From UBA4732 sp963823075 (GTDB lineage Bacteria; Planctomycetota; Planctomycetia; Gemmatales; Gemmataceae): DNA of 64,000 nucleotides. The notes under the pieces are model-generated. The model ran no database searches and was not told the origin of the DNA. It saw only the letters and a list, made by a program, of their open reading frames with translations. The stretch covers positions 124,001 through 188,000 of the forward strand of contig CAWGKE010000021.1 in the NCBI GenBank assembly GCA_963823075.1, given 5' to 3'. How positions within the stretch are numbered: position 1 is the stretch's first letter; every line of letters begins with the position of its first letter. This document shows, one piece after another, positions 36,172 to 43,699 of the stretch. The translations under genes were made by a program, and so were the position numbers.

Positions 36172-37845
36172 ATGAATGATGACGCAAGGCTGCGCCAGAC
36201 CTGGGACCCGTGGGCCGCTATCCCAGCCCAATATAACCTGGGCGTCGATCTGACGGCCGGCCAGGTGCGGCGCGGCCGCGGCGGCAAGCCGGCCCTGCTT
36301 TGGGAGAACGCGGCCGGCGCCGTCCGATCCTACACCTACGCCCAGCTCGACGCCCTCAGCAATCGCTTCGCCGACTCCCTCGGCCGGCTCGGCGTCCGCC
36401 GCGGCGACCGCGTCTTCCTCCGCTTGCCCAGCCGGCCGGAGTTCTACGTCGCCGCTCTGGGAATCGCCAAGCTCGGCGCCGTCTTCATTCCCACCAGCCC
36501 GCAGTTCCGCGAATCCGAGATCCGTTATCGCCTTCAGGACTCCGAGGCCGTCGCCGCCGTCTCCACGCCGCGCCTCGTCGAGGCCGTCGAGCGCGTCCGG
36601 GCCGACTGCCCCGCCCTGCAAAACGTCGTCGTCGTCGAGGACGAGGACGGCGGCGCCCCCGCCGACACGATCGCCTATCAAAGCCTGATCGACGAGGGCC
36701 GCGAAACCTTCACGCCGGCCGCCACGCGCAACGACGACGTCGCCTTCATCGCCTACACCTCCGGCACCACGGGCGACCCCAAGGGCGTCGTCCACCTCCA
36801 CCGCTACCCCATCGCCTACGAGGCCCTGGTGCGCTGGTGGCACGACTACCGCCCCGACGACGTGGTGGCCTGCCCGTCCGAGCTGGGCTGGCTGCTGCCG
36901 GTCGCCTGCACCTTCCTCTACGCCCTGGCCAAGGGGCTGACGGTGATGCTGTTCGACGCCCAGGGCGGCCCGTTCAGCCCGCGGCGCTGGCTGTCGCTGA
37001 TCCAGAAGTACCGCGTCAGCAACTTCACCGCCCCGCCGTCGGTCTACCGCCTGTTCAGCACGCTCGGCGACGCTGTCGGCCAGTTCGACCTGTCCAGCTG
37101 GCGGCACGCCGTCAGCGCCGGCGAGCCGCTGCCGGCCGACACGCTGGCCGCGTTCCAGCGCCGTTTCCCCCTGCCGCTGCTGGACGGCATCGGCATGAGC
37201 GAGTGCATGGTCTACTGCCACAACTCGGTCGGCGCTCCGGTCAAGCCCGGCAGCTGCGGCCGGCCCAGCCCGGGGACCGAAATCGCCCTGCTCGACGACG
37301 ACCTGCGGCCCGTGGCGGACGGCCAGGAAGGCGTGCTGTGCGTGCGGCGCGACACGCACCCCGGCATGATGAAGGAGTACTGGCGCAAGCCGGAGCGGAC
37401 GGCCGAGATTTTCCGCGGCCCGTGGTACTATTCCGGCGACGTGCTGGTGCGCGACGCGGACGGCTGCCACTGGTTCAAGGGCCGCAACGACGACGTCATC
37501 AAGGCCAGCGGCTATCGCATTTCGCCGTTCGAGGTGGAGAGCTGCCTCGTGAGCCATCCGGCGGTGCTGGAGGCGGCGGTGATCGAGTCGGCCGACCCGA
37601 TGCGCGGCGGCGTGGTCAAGGCGTATCTGGTGGCGCGCGAGGGGACGGCGGTGACCGAGGACCTCTGCCGCGACGTGCAGGCGTTCGCGCGGGGCCAGAT
37701 GGCGGCGTATAAATGTCCGCGAAAGGTGGAATTCGCCGCGGCGCTGCCGAAGACGCCGTCAGGGAAGGTGAAGCGGAAAGAGCTGCGGGAGGCGGACAGA
37801 CAGGGAGACAAGGAGACAAGGAGACAAGGAGACAAGGAGAGGTGA
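36172..37845 (+). CDS. Acyl-CoA synthetase (AMP-forming)
   Basis: 557 aa, cytoplasmic ligase of the ANL superfamily. Motifs: phosphate loop AYTSGTTGDPKGVVH, DGIGMSECMVY, YYSGDVLVRDADGCHWFKGR, NDDVIKASGYRISPFEVE and the catalytic lysine in KTPSGKVKR. It is closest in pattern to medium-chain or aryl acyl-CoA synthetases; the substrate is unknown. AAGGAG precedes the ATG. The last ~16 residues (DRQGDKETRRQGDKER) are encoded by a GGAGACAA repeat arm and end at the stop inside it. Confidence 0.9.
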   Translation: MNDDARLRQTWDPWAAIPAQYNLGVDLTAGQVRRGRGGKPALLWENAAGAVRSYTYAQLDALSNRFADSLGRLGVRRGDRVFLRLPSRPEFYVAALGIAKLGAVFIPTSPQFRESEIRYRLQDSEAVAAVSTPRLVEAVERVRADCPALQNVVVVEDEDGGAPADTIAYQSLIDEGRETFTPAATRNDDVAFIAYTSGTTGDPKGVVHLHRYPIAYEALVRWWHDYRPDDVVACPSELGWLLPVACTFLYALAKGLTVMLFDAQGGPFSPRRWLSLIQKYRVSNFTAPPSVYRLFSTLGDAVGQFDLSSWRHAVSAGEPLPADTLAAFQRRFPLPLLDGIGMSECMVYCHNSVGAPVKPGSCGRPSPGTEIALLDDDLRPVADGQEGVLCVRRDTHPGMMKEYWRKPERTAEIFRGPWYYSGDVLVRDADGCHWFKGRNDDVIKASGYRISPFEVESCLVSHPAVLEAAVIESADPMRGGVVKAYLVAREGTAVTEDLCRDVQAFARGQMAAYKCPRKVEFAAALPKTPSGKVKRKELREADRQGDKETRRQGDKER

Positions 37846-37903
37846 CCGCCTGTCGTTTCATCCCCTCTCCTTGTCTCCTTGTCTCCTGGTCTCCTTGTCT
37901 GCT
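37797..37903. repeat. Inverted array of GGAGACAA octamers at convergent gene ends
   Basis: Tandem GAGACAAG units (37797-37842) and their complement (37863-37903) flank a ~20-nt centre. The two arms encode the C-termini of the converging acyl-CoA synthetase and cytidylate-kinase-like genes, both ending in DKETRRQGDKER. Both stop codons fall in the loop. Confidence 0.9.
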
Positions 37904-38592
37904 CGAGACCGCGCCGCCAGCGCGATCAGCTCCGCACACACGTCCTCGCCGAGCAGGCTCGTATTGAGCAGCATGTCGTACCGATGCACGTCGCCGCCGT
38001 CGCGATGGAAGTGCGTGCGCAGGAACTCGCGGCGCCGCTCGTCGCGCTGTCGCACCATCTCGGCCGCCGCCTCCACCGTCAGACGCAGCTCCTGGCTCAT
38101 GTAGGCGATCCGCTCCGGCAGCGGCGCCACCAGCCGCACGTGCAGCGTCGTCTCGCGCGGCAGGAGGAAGCCGGCGCCGCGGCCGACCATCACCGCCCCG
38201 CCCTGCGCCCCCAAGGCCAGCACCACCCGCCCCAGGTTGTGCATGGCCGGGTGCTGACTGACGTTCTGTTCGCGCAGCAGCAGCTGCAATCGTCCCTCCA
38301 CCCATTCGGCGACGGCCGGCGAAAGGTTGTCGAGGACGCCCTGACGCACCACGGCGTCCTGGGCCATGTATTCCAGCAGCTCCTGGTCGAAGACCTGCCA
38401 ACCGAGTTTGCGGCCGACGCGCCGCCCGATGGCGCTGCCGCGAGCGCCGGCCTCCCGGCTCAGGGCGACGCACAGGCCCGCCGGCAGGGCCGGCGGCGAC
38501 GGGGCCGGCCCGCGGTCCCCCTGGTCGCCGTGCCGCGGGGCGCCCTGGCGGTCGTCCGGCGGGTCCTCGGGTTCCAGGAAGGGTGGTTGCAT
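37858..38592 (-). CDS. Cytidylate-kinase-like P-loop protein
   Basis: 244 aa. The opening of the core VALSREAGARGSAIGRRVGRKLG is the nucleotide-binding P-loop of the cytidylate kinase-like (AAA_26) family, followed by VFDQELLEYMAQDAVV, GRGAGFLLP, VRLVAPLPERIAYM and DMLLNTSLLG. Substrate unknown. GGAGG lies ~8 nt before the ATG at 38592; a longer frame starts at 38634. The last residues DKETRRQGDKERG come from the octamer repeat. It is the last gene of a leftward run that begins with the ABC exporter genes. Confidence 0.82.
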   Translation of the reverse strand: MQPPFLEPEDPPDDRQGAPRHGDQGDRGPAPSPPALPAGLCVALSREAGARGSAIGRRVGRKLGWQVFDQELLEYMAQDAVVRQGVLDNLSPAVAEWVEGRLQLLLREQNVSQHPAMHNLGRVVLALGAQGGAVMVGRGAGFLLPRETTLHVRLVAPLPERIAYMSQELRLTVEAAAEMVRQRDERRREFLRTHFHRDGGDVHRYDMLLNTSLLGEDVCAELIALAARSRADKETRRQGDKERG

Positions 38593-38630
38593 GACTCGGT
38601 CCTCCGGGCGCTGACGCGACCCGGCTCGCC

Positions 38631-39581
38631 TCATACGCCTTCGTGATACTGCATCCGAGAGAAGACGACCATCCCCAGCGCCAGCAACGCCGCCGTCGCC
38701 GACAGCAGCACGACCAGGGCCGTCGTGCCGTCCACCGGCAGGTACACGATCGACTCGTCCATCTGCACGCCGCGCGCCGCGGCGGCCTCCAGCATCATGC
38801 AGTGGGCATAATAGCCGATGCTGATGCGTTTCATGTAACCCGGCATGTCGCCCAGGATGATTTCAAGACAAAAGGAATAGCCGATAGCGACGATGGCCGG
38901 CCGGCGGAAGACGGCCCCGATCAGCAGGAACAGGGCCGCGAAGGCCAGGGTGGCGGCCAGCACGGCCGGCCAGAAGAGGACCAACCCGGTCAGACCCGGC
39001 CGGCCGGCCGCGACGCACAACAGCGCGAAGCCGCCGACGTTGAGGGCGAGGCACCACGGCAGCACGGCCACGAACTTGGCCAGGTAGACGGCCGGTCGGG
39101 GCAGCGGCCGGGCCAGCAGCCAGATCAGGCTGTTCTGTTCGCGGTCGCCGCCGACGGCCTCGGCGGCGAAACTCAGGCTCCACAACGGCAGCAGGAACGT
39201 CAGGAAGATCGGCACGACGAACCAGCGAGCAAACACCTGCACGGCCGACTGGTCGGTTTCGACGGCGGCGCGGGCGGCGCCGAACGCGGCGTCGGCGATC
39301 GCCTGCGCCGGGTCGCCCGGCCGGACGGCGTCGATCATGGCCTGGCGCTCGGCGACGATCTGGCGGTAGCGCGGCCGGCGCCACTGGTCCGCGGCCGTGG
39401 CGACGGCGGTCATGGCCGCGATGAAGCCGAGCAGCCCCAGGGCGATCCACACCATTTGCCACGCCCGCGCCTGCCGCCGAAAGCTGAGCAGCACCAGAAA
39501 CCACCAGGCGCGTCCCAGCGACGGGGCGAGCCGGGTGGCGTCAGCGCCCGGAGCGGATGGGGAAGTGGACATGGCAGACAT
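38631..39581 (-). CDS. ABC-2 type transporter permease (second pair)
   Basis: 316 aa with about six membrane helices (MVWIALGLLGFIAAMTAV, WFVVPIFLTFLLPLWSL, LALNVGGFALLCVAAG, VLAATLAFAALFLLIGAVF, VVLLSATAALLALGMVVF). A large extracytoplasmic loop follows helix 1. The EDR-like GGDREQNSLIWLLARPLPR loop is typical of ABC-2 permeases. Its start directly abuts the stop of the ATPase gene. The substrate is unknown. Confidence 0.85.
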   Translation of the reverse strand: MSAMSTSPSAPGADATRLAPSLGRAWWFLVLLSFRRQARAWQMVWIALGLLGFIAAMTAVATAADQWRRPRYRQIVAERQAMIDAVRPGDPAQAIADAAFGAARAAVETDQSAVQVFARWFVVPIFLTFLLPLWSLSFAAEAVGGDREQNSLIWLLARPLPRPAVYLAKFVAVLPWCLALNVGGFALLCVAAGRPGLTGLVLFWPAVLAATLAFAALFLLIGAVFRRPAIVAIGYSFCLEIILGDMPGYMKRISIGYYAHCMMLEAAAARGVQMDESIVYLPVDGTTALVVLLSATAALLALGMVVFSRMQYHEGV

Positions 39582-40649
39582 CTATCCTCCGCCGCCCAGG
39601 AGATACCCCAGCACCGCCTGCGCCGACTCATCGAGCGTTTGCAGCCGGCGCACCTCGTACCGCCCCTCCTGCACCAGCCGGGCCAGGTCCTGGAAGAACG
39701 TCCGCGGGTTGCGGGCACGGACCAGCAGCCGGCCGACGCCGCCCTCGCCCGGCTCGTCCTCCAGCAATTCCACGCCGACCACGTCCGGCAGCCGCAGCAG
39801 CGCCCCGGCCAGGTCGCGCCGGCGGTCCTGGCTTGCTCCGCTGCCGTGCGCCACGTCCAGGCGGACGGTGAGCGGATGGTCGTCGAGTCGGTCGCGGATT
39901 TGGGCCACGGAGCCGATCGCGGCGATCCGGCCGCGCGCCATGACGGCGACGTGATCGGTCAGTTTTTGCAGCTCGTCCAGCTCGTGGCTGGACGCCAGCA
40001 AGCACTTCCCCTGCTCGCCCAGCCCGCGGAACAGCGCGATGAACTCGGCCCGGCCGACCGGGTCGATGCCGCTGAGCGGCTCGTCGAGGACCAGCAATTC
40101 CGGGTCGTGCAGCAGCGCCTGGGCCAGCTTGACGCGCTGGCGCATCCCCTTGGAGTAGCCGCGCAGCCGCCGCTCGGCCCGGCCGGCCATGCCGACGCGC
40201 TCCAGCGCCGCCCCGGCTCGCCGCCGCGCCTCGACGGCCGTGTAGCCGTTCAGCCGGGCCATCGCCTCCACGAACTGCCGTCCCGACATTTCCTCATAAA
40301 ACGCATCCACTTCGGGGCAATAGCCGATGTGGCGCTTGGCCGCCGCCGACCACGCATCCCGGCCCAGAACCTGTACGCTCCCCAAATCCGGCCGCAAATG
40401 TCCGGTGATGAGGCGCATAAGCGTGCTTTTGCCGGCGCCGTTGGAGCCGACCAGCCCGGTGACGCCCGGCCGCAGCTCCAGCGTCACCTGATTGACGCCG
40501 ATCACGGGGCCGTACCACTTGCTCACGCGCTGGCACAGCAGGACCGGAGTGGCGAGTGGCGAGTGGCGAGTGGCGAGTGAAGAAGAAACGGACGGGACGG
40601 CCGCCTCTGTGCCGTCTTTTCTCGCCACTCGCCACTCGCCACTCGCCAC
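39582..40649 (-). CDS. ABC transporter ATP-binding protein (second pair)
   Basis: 355 aa from a GTG start at 40649. Walker A VGSNGAGKSTLM, signature YSKGMRQRVKLAQ, Walker B LLVLDEPLSGIDP and switch His in LASSHELDEL. The first ~30 residues (MASGEWRVARKDG … SLATRHSPLATP) are encoded by the heptamer palindrome at 40548-40650; no other usable start lies before QRVSKWYG. The GTG is 2 nt from the stop of the preceding permease gene. Together with the following permease it forms a second ABC-2 exporter. Confidence 0.88.
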   Translation of the reverse strand: MASGEWRVARKDGTEAAVPSVSSSLATRHSPLATPVLLCQRVSKWYGPVIGVNQVTLELRPGVTGLVGSNGAGKSTLMRLITGHLRPDLGSVQVLGRDAWSAAAKRHIGYCPEVDAFYEEMSGRQFVEAMARLNGYTAVEARRRAGAALERVGMAGRAERRLRGYSKGMRQRVKLAQALLHDPELLVLDEPLSGIDPVGRAEFIALFRGLGEQGKCLLASSHELDELQKLTDHVAVMARGRIAAIGSVAQIRDRLDDHPLTVRLDVAHGSGASQDRRRDLAGALLRLPDVVGVELLEDEPGEGGVGRLLVRARNPRTFFQDLARLVQEGRYEVRRLQTLDESAQAVLGYLLGGGG

Positions 40650-40650
40650 T
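40548..40650. repeat. Inverted array of AGTGGCG heptamers at an ABC operon junction
   Basis: Four AGTGGCG units (40548-40575) and four CGCCACT units (40623-40650) are separated by ~45 nt. The array fills the junction between a permease stop (40652) and the coding start of the next ATPase and is translated as the latter's N-terminus. Confidence 0.9.
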
Positions 40651-40651
40651 T

Positions 40652-41608
40652 CTAGCGAACGATTTCCACCGCCCGCAGCCGCAGCGCCAGGTAGCTCAGA
40701 CATGCCAGGCTCACTCCTCCCAAAACGACCGCCGCCTCGCCCCACGCCGGTTGCATACCGTCGGCGCCCGGCCGGATTTGCAGACAGGCGCCGCCCACCA
40801 GCCAGGCGTCGTTCCACAGGTCCATCAGCCGCCAGCGCGGGTCGAAGTGCAAGCCGACCACCAGCGCCGTCGCCAGCAGCCGGCACAGCAAGAACAGCGT
40901 CGTCCACGCCATGATGAGCGGCACCGTCCGCACCAGCCATACCGCCGTCGCCAGCAGCACCGGCGTCAGCACTGCCGTCAGCACGGCGCCGTAGCCCAGG
41001 ATGCCGAGCATCAGATGGCCGTTGCGGGTGAAGTGGTCCCACGAATAGACGAAGCCGTATTCGACGAACAGCGCCAGGGCGGGCAGCGTCGTCGTCAGAT
41101 TGATGAAGGCGGCCACGGCCAGGCCCTTGCCGAGCAGGTAGTGGCGCCGGCCCATCGGCTTGGACAGGTAAAACGTCAGGCTGCCGTAGCGGAAGTCGTT
41201 GCCGATCAGGACCGAGCCGGCCAGGGCCAGGACGATCATCACGACGTAGCCCTGGTAGGTGATGTAATTGCGATACGTCTCGGCGGAGCCGTCCAGTTTG
41301 AGGCGGTCGGCGAGCAGCTCGACCAGATCGCCCGGCCGAACCGGCACCAGGCCGACGCTGATCCGCGTCTGACCGAGCTGCGTCTGGAACCACGCCAGCA
41401 GGTACAGGCCGAAAAAGAACAGCAGGAAGACCATCAGGCCGAGGGCGTACAGGCCCCAGAACAGCTTGCGCCGCATCAGCAGGGCCAGGCCGGTGCGGGC
41501 GATCGGCCAGGCGGACGCGAGCGGCGGCCGGAACACGCCCTTCCAGGGTCGGTAATGCAGCAGTTGCGGCGGCCCGGCTCGGCCGGGCCGCCCAGTTGGT
41601 TCACCCAT
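40652..41608 (-). CDS. ABC-2 type transporter permease (first pair)
   Basis: 318 aa. Membrane segments include LFWGLYALGLMVFLLFFFGL, YVVMIVLALAGSVLIGNDF, GYGAVLTAVLTPVLLATAVWLV, MAWTTLFLLCRLLATALVVGL and AAVVLGGVSLACLSYLALRL. The loop FRYGSLTFYLSKPMGRRHYLLGK is the usual ABC-2 coupling region. Its start overlaps the upstream ATPase gene by 8 nt. Confidence 0.85.
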   Translation of the reverse strand: MGEPTGRPGRAGPPQLLHYRPWKGVFRPPLASAWPIARTGLALLMRRKLFWGLYALGLMVFLLFFFGLYLLAWFQTQLGQTRISVGLVPVRPGDLVELLADRLKLDGSAETYRNYITYQGYVVMIVLALAGSVLIGNDFRYGSLTFYLSKPMGRRHYLLGKGLAVAAFINLTTTLPALALFVEYGFVYSWDHFTRNGHLMLGILGYGAVLTAVLTPVLLATAVWLVRTVPLIMAWTTLFLLCRLLATALVVGLHFDPRWRLMDLWNDAWLVGGACLQIRPGADGMQPAWGEAAVVLGGVSLACLSYLALRLRAVEIVR

Positions 41609-42680
41609 GACGGCGGTCCTTGTCCGGGTCCGGCGCCGCGCCCGTGGCGGCCAGCGTCCGGTGGAACAGCTCCTCGAGGTCCTCGTCGTCGGGCAAGAGG
41701 CCGCGCAGCAGCACGCCGGCGCGTCCGGCCAGGGCGAAGAAGGAGCGCGTCTCCCAGCCGGACGGCACGGCCACGCGCAGCTCGCCCCGTCCATTGTGGT
41801 GGAGGACGCGCACGCCTTCAAGGCGCAGTCCCTCGCGGAACGCCTCCTCGTCGCCCTGGACCTGCAAACGGTAGCGGTCCTGTCGGCGGGCGCGAACCGC
41901 GTCCACGCCGCCCTGAAGCAGCACCCGGCCCTGGTGCAGGATCAGCACCGTTTCGCAGACGCGCTCCACGTCGCCGAGCAGGTGGGTGGACAAAAGGACG
42001 GATTTGCCGTGTTCGCGGCCGAGCGTCAGCAGCAGCCGCAGCATGGCGTCGCGGCCGGACGGATCGAGGCCGCTGGTCGGCTCGTCGAGCAGCAGCACCG
42101 GCGGATCGTGGACCAGCGCCTGGGCCAGCTTGAGCCGCTGCTTCATGCCGGTGGAGTATTCCTCCAGCCGGCGGTAGCGGGCGTCCTCCAGCTCCAGGTA
42201 CGTCAGCACCTCGTGGGCGCGGCGGCGAGCCTCGCGTGGCGGCATTCCGTACAGCTCGCCGGCCAGGGCGACGTACTCGGCGCCGCGCAAACCGGGCACG
42301 AGGGCGTCGGCCTCGGGCATGTAGCCGACGGCCCGGCGCAGCTCGACGCCGGCGCGGCCGAGGTCGAGGCCGAGGACGCGGCCGGTCCCCGACGACGGCG
42401 GCAGCAGGCCGAGAAGGATTTTGAGGAGGGTGGATTTGCCGGCGCCGTTGGGTCCGAGCAGTCCGATGCGGCCGGGCGGCAGGCGGACGGTCACGTCGCG
42501 GAGGGCGTGCTGACTGCCATACCGCCGCGACACGCGGTCCAGCTCGATCAGCGGCGGGGGGACTCCACGATCGGCGCCTCCAGGTTCGGACGGGGGTATT
42601 GTACCACGCGGAGCAAGGTGGACGGGGGCCGCCGATTTCTTTGCAACCGAACCCGCCCTCGCGGTACTCACCTGTCGCAA
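41601..42680 (-). CDS. ABC transporter ATP-binding protein (first pair)
   Basis: 359 aa from a TTG at 42680. Walker A LGPNGAGKSTLLK, signature YSTGMKQRLKLAQ, Walker B VLLLDEPTSGLDP and switch His in STHLLGDV. The domain itself begins at IELDRVSRRYG; the preceding ~45 residues are not conserved, so the true start could be further in. First gene of the run ATPase-permease-ATPase-permease-cytidylate-kinase-like. The C-terminal ~100 residues are a regulatory extension. Confidence 0.87.
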   Translation of the reverse strand: MRQVSTARAGSVAKKSAAPVHLAPRGTIPPSEPGGADRGVPPPLIELDRVSRRYGSQHALRDVTVRLPPGRIGLLGPNGAGKSTLLKILLGLLPPSSGTGRVLGLDLGRAGVELRRAVGYMPEADALVPGLRGAEYVALAGELYGMPPREARRRAHEVLTYLELEDARYRRLEEYSTGMKQRLKLAQALVHDPPVLLLDEPTSGLDPSGRDAMLRLLLTLGREHGKSVLLSTHLLGDVERVCETVLILHQGRVLLQGGVDAVRARRQDRYRLQVQGDEEAFREGLRLEGVRVLHHNGRGELRVAVPSGWETRSFFALAGRAGVLLRGLLPDDEDLEELFHRTLAATGAAPDPDKDRRHG

Positions 42681-42740
42681 AGCCGAGGCGTGCGCCCGGC
42701 GGCAAAGTCCTGGTGATCCATCATTCGACGAGGTGCGGTC

Positions 42741-43514
42741 ATGAAGAAGTACATGTCTTTGGCGGCGGGTGTGGTCGGGCTTGTGGCGCTGGCGGCGGCC
42801 CAGGCCGGCTGCCTACCGGGGCAGGACGGGGGATACGTCAAGGTCCACTTCGCCCGGACCCGCGGCGTGGGAGACTTCAACGGCTTCCCGAACGTCGATC
42901 TGGACGGGAGCAAGCTGTCGGCCGAGGAAACGGCGCAGCTCTGCAAGCTGATCGAGGACGCCCACTTCTTCGACCTGAAATCCAGCCCCACGCCGCCGCC
43001 CAACATCCCCGACCCAATGGCGGGCTACGACCTGACCGTCGAAATGGACGGCCGGACGCACACCATCTGGTTGCAGGACGGCGACGTCGGCAAGTCGCTG
43101 CAACCGCTGATCGACGCGCTGACCCGCCGCGCGATGCCCTGTCTGGGGCAGGTTCCCGCGACGGTTCGGGCGGAAGAGGAGCAGCCGGCCATCCACGTCG
43201 AATTCACGAAGGGCGGCGGCATCGCCGGCTTCCACCAGACGGCGACGGTCGATTCCACCACACTGTCGGCCGAGGACGCCCAGAAGCTCGCCAAGCTGAT
43301 TGCGGACGCTCGCTTCTTCGATCTGCCGGAGCAGTTCCCACCGAGCGGGACCGCCGACGGGTTCAGCTGCACGATCACGGTGGAGATGAACGGCGAGAAG
43401 CACACGGTCAACGTCGATGAGGAGAAGTTCCCGGCGGAATTGAAGCCGCTCATCGAGTGGCTGGCCGGCCGGGCGATCTCGCAGGCGCCGGTCGGCTGCG
43501 TGGTCCCCGCGTGA
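42741..43514 (+). CDS. Lipoprotein with two tandem emfourin-like (protealysin-inhibitor) domains
   Basis: 257 aa. Signal peptide with lipobox AAQAGC (Cys ~24). Two repeats of ~100 residues follow the same plan. Repeat 1: VKVHFARTRGVGDF, DGSKLSAEETAQLCKLIEDA-HFFDL, YDLTVEMDGRTHTIWL, LQPLIDAL. Repeat 2: IHVEFTKGGGIAGF, DSTTLSAEDAQKLAKLIADA-RFFDLP, CTITVEMNGEKHTVNVDEE, LKPLIEWL. This resembles emfourin, the inhibitor of the M4 peptidase protealysin. No M4 peptidase is encoded nearby. An envelope-anchored protease inhibitor is the suggested role. Confidence 0.75.
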   Translation: MKKYMSLAAGVVGLVALAAAQAGCLPGQDGGYVKVHFARTRGVGDFNGFPNVDLDGSKLSAEETAQLCKLIEDAHFFDLKSSPTPPPNIPDPMAGYDLTVEMDGRTHTIWLQDGDVGKSLQPLIDALTRRAMPCLGQVPATVRAEEEQPAIHVEFTKGGGIAGFHQTATVDSTTLSAEDAQKLAKLIADARFFDLPEQFPPSGTADGFSCTITVEMNGEKHTVNVDEEKFPAELKPLIEWLAGRAISQAPVGCVVPA

Positions 43515-43699
43515 AGTCGCCGGAGTCGTCCCATGCACCACGGGCGGATGCGCCGCCCGTGGTGTTTCCGTTTCCCGCCGCCGCGGCGTATGATAAAACT
43601 AAAACCGGGACGGGCCTTCCGGCCGCGGCGCGCGTTTAATCTTCGGGGCGCGGCCGCGGCCCCTGCCGCGCGGTGGACCTCCCGGAGCGCGACGCGATC

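Noticed and set aside
37797..37903. GGAGACAA array as an intrinsic terminator only
   Set aside because: The arms are coding for both genes and no T-run follows; a termination role is possible but cannot explain the tandem unit structure.
42600..42740. Riboswitch or leader before the emfourin-like lipoprotein gene
   Set aside because: No conserved riboswitch core could be recognised in the short gap.
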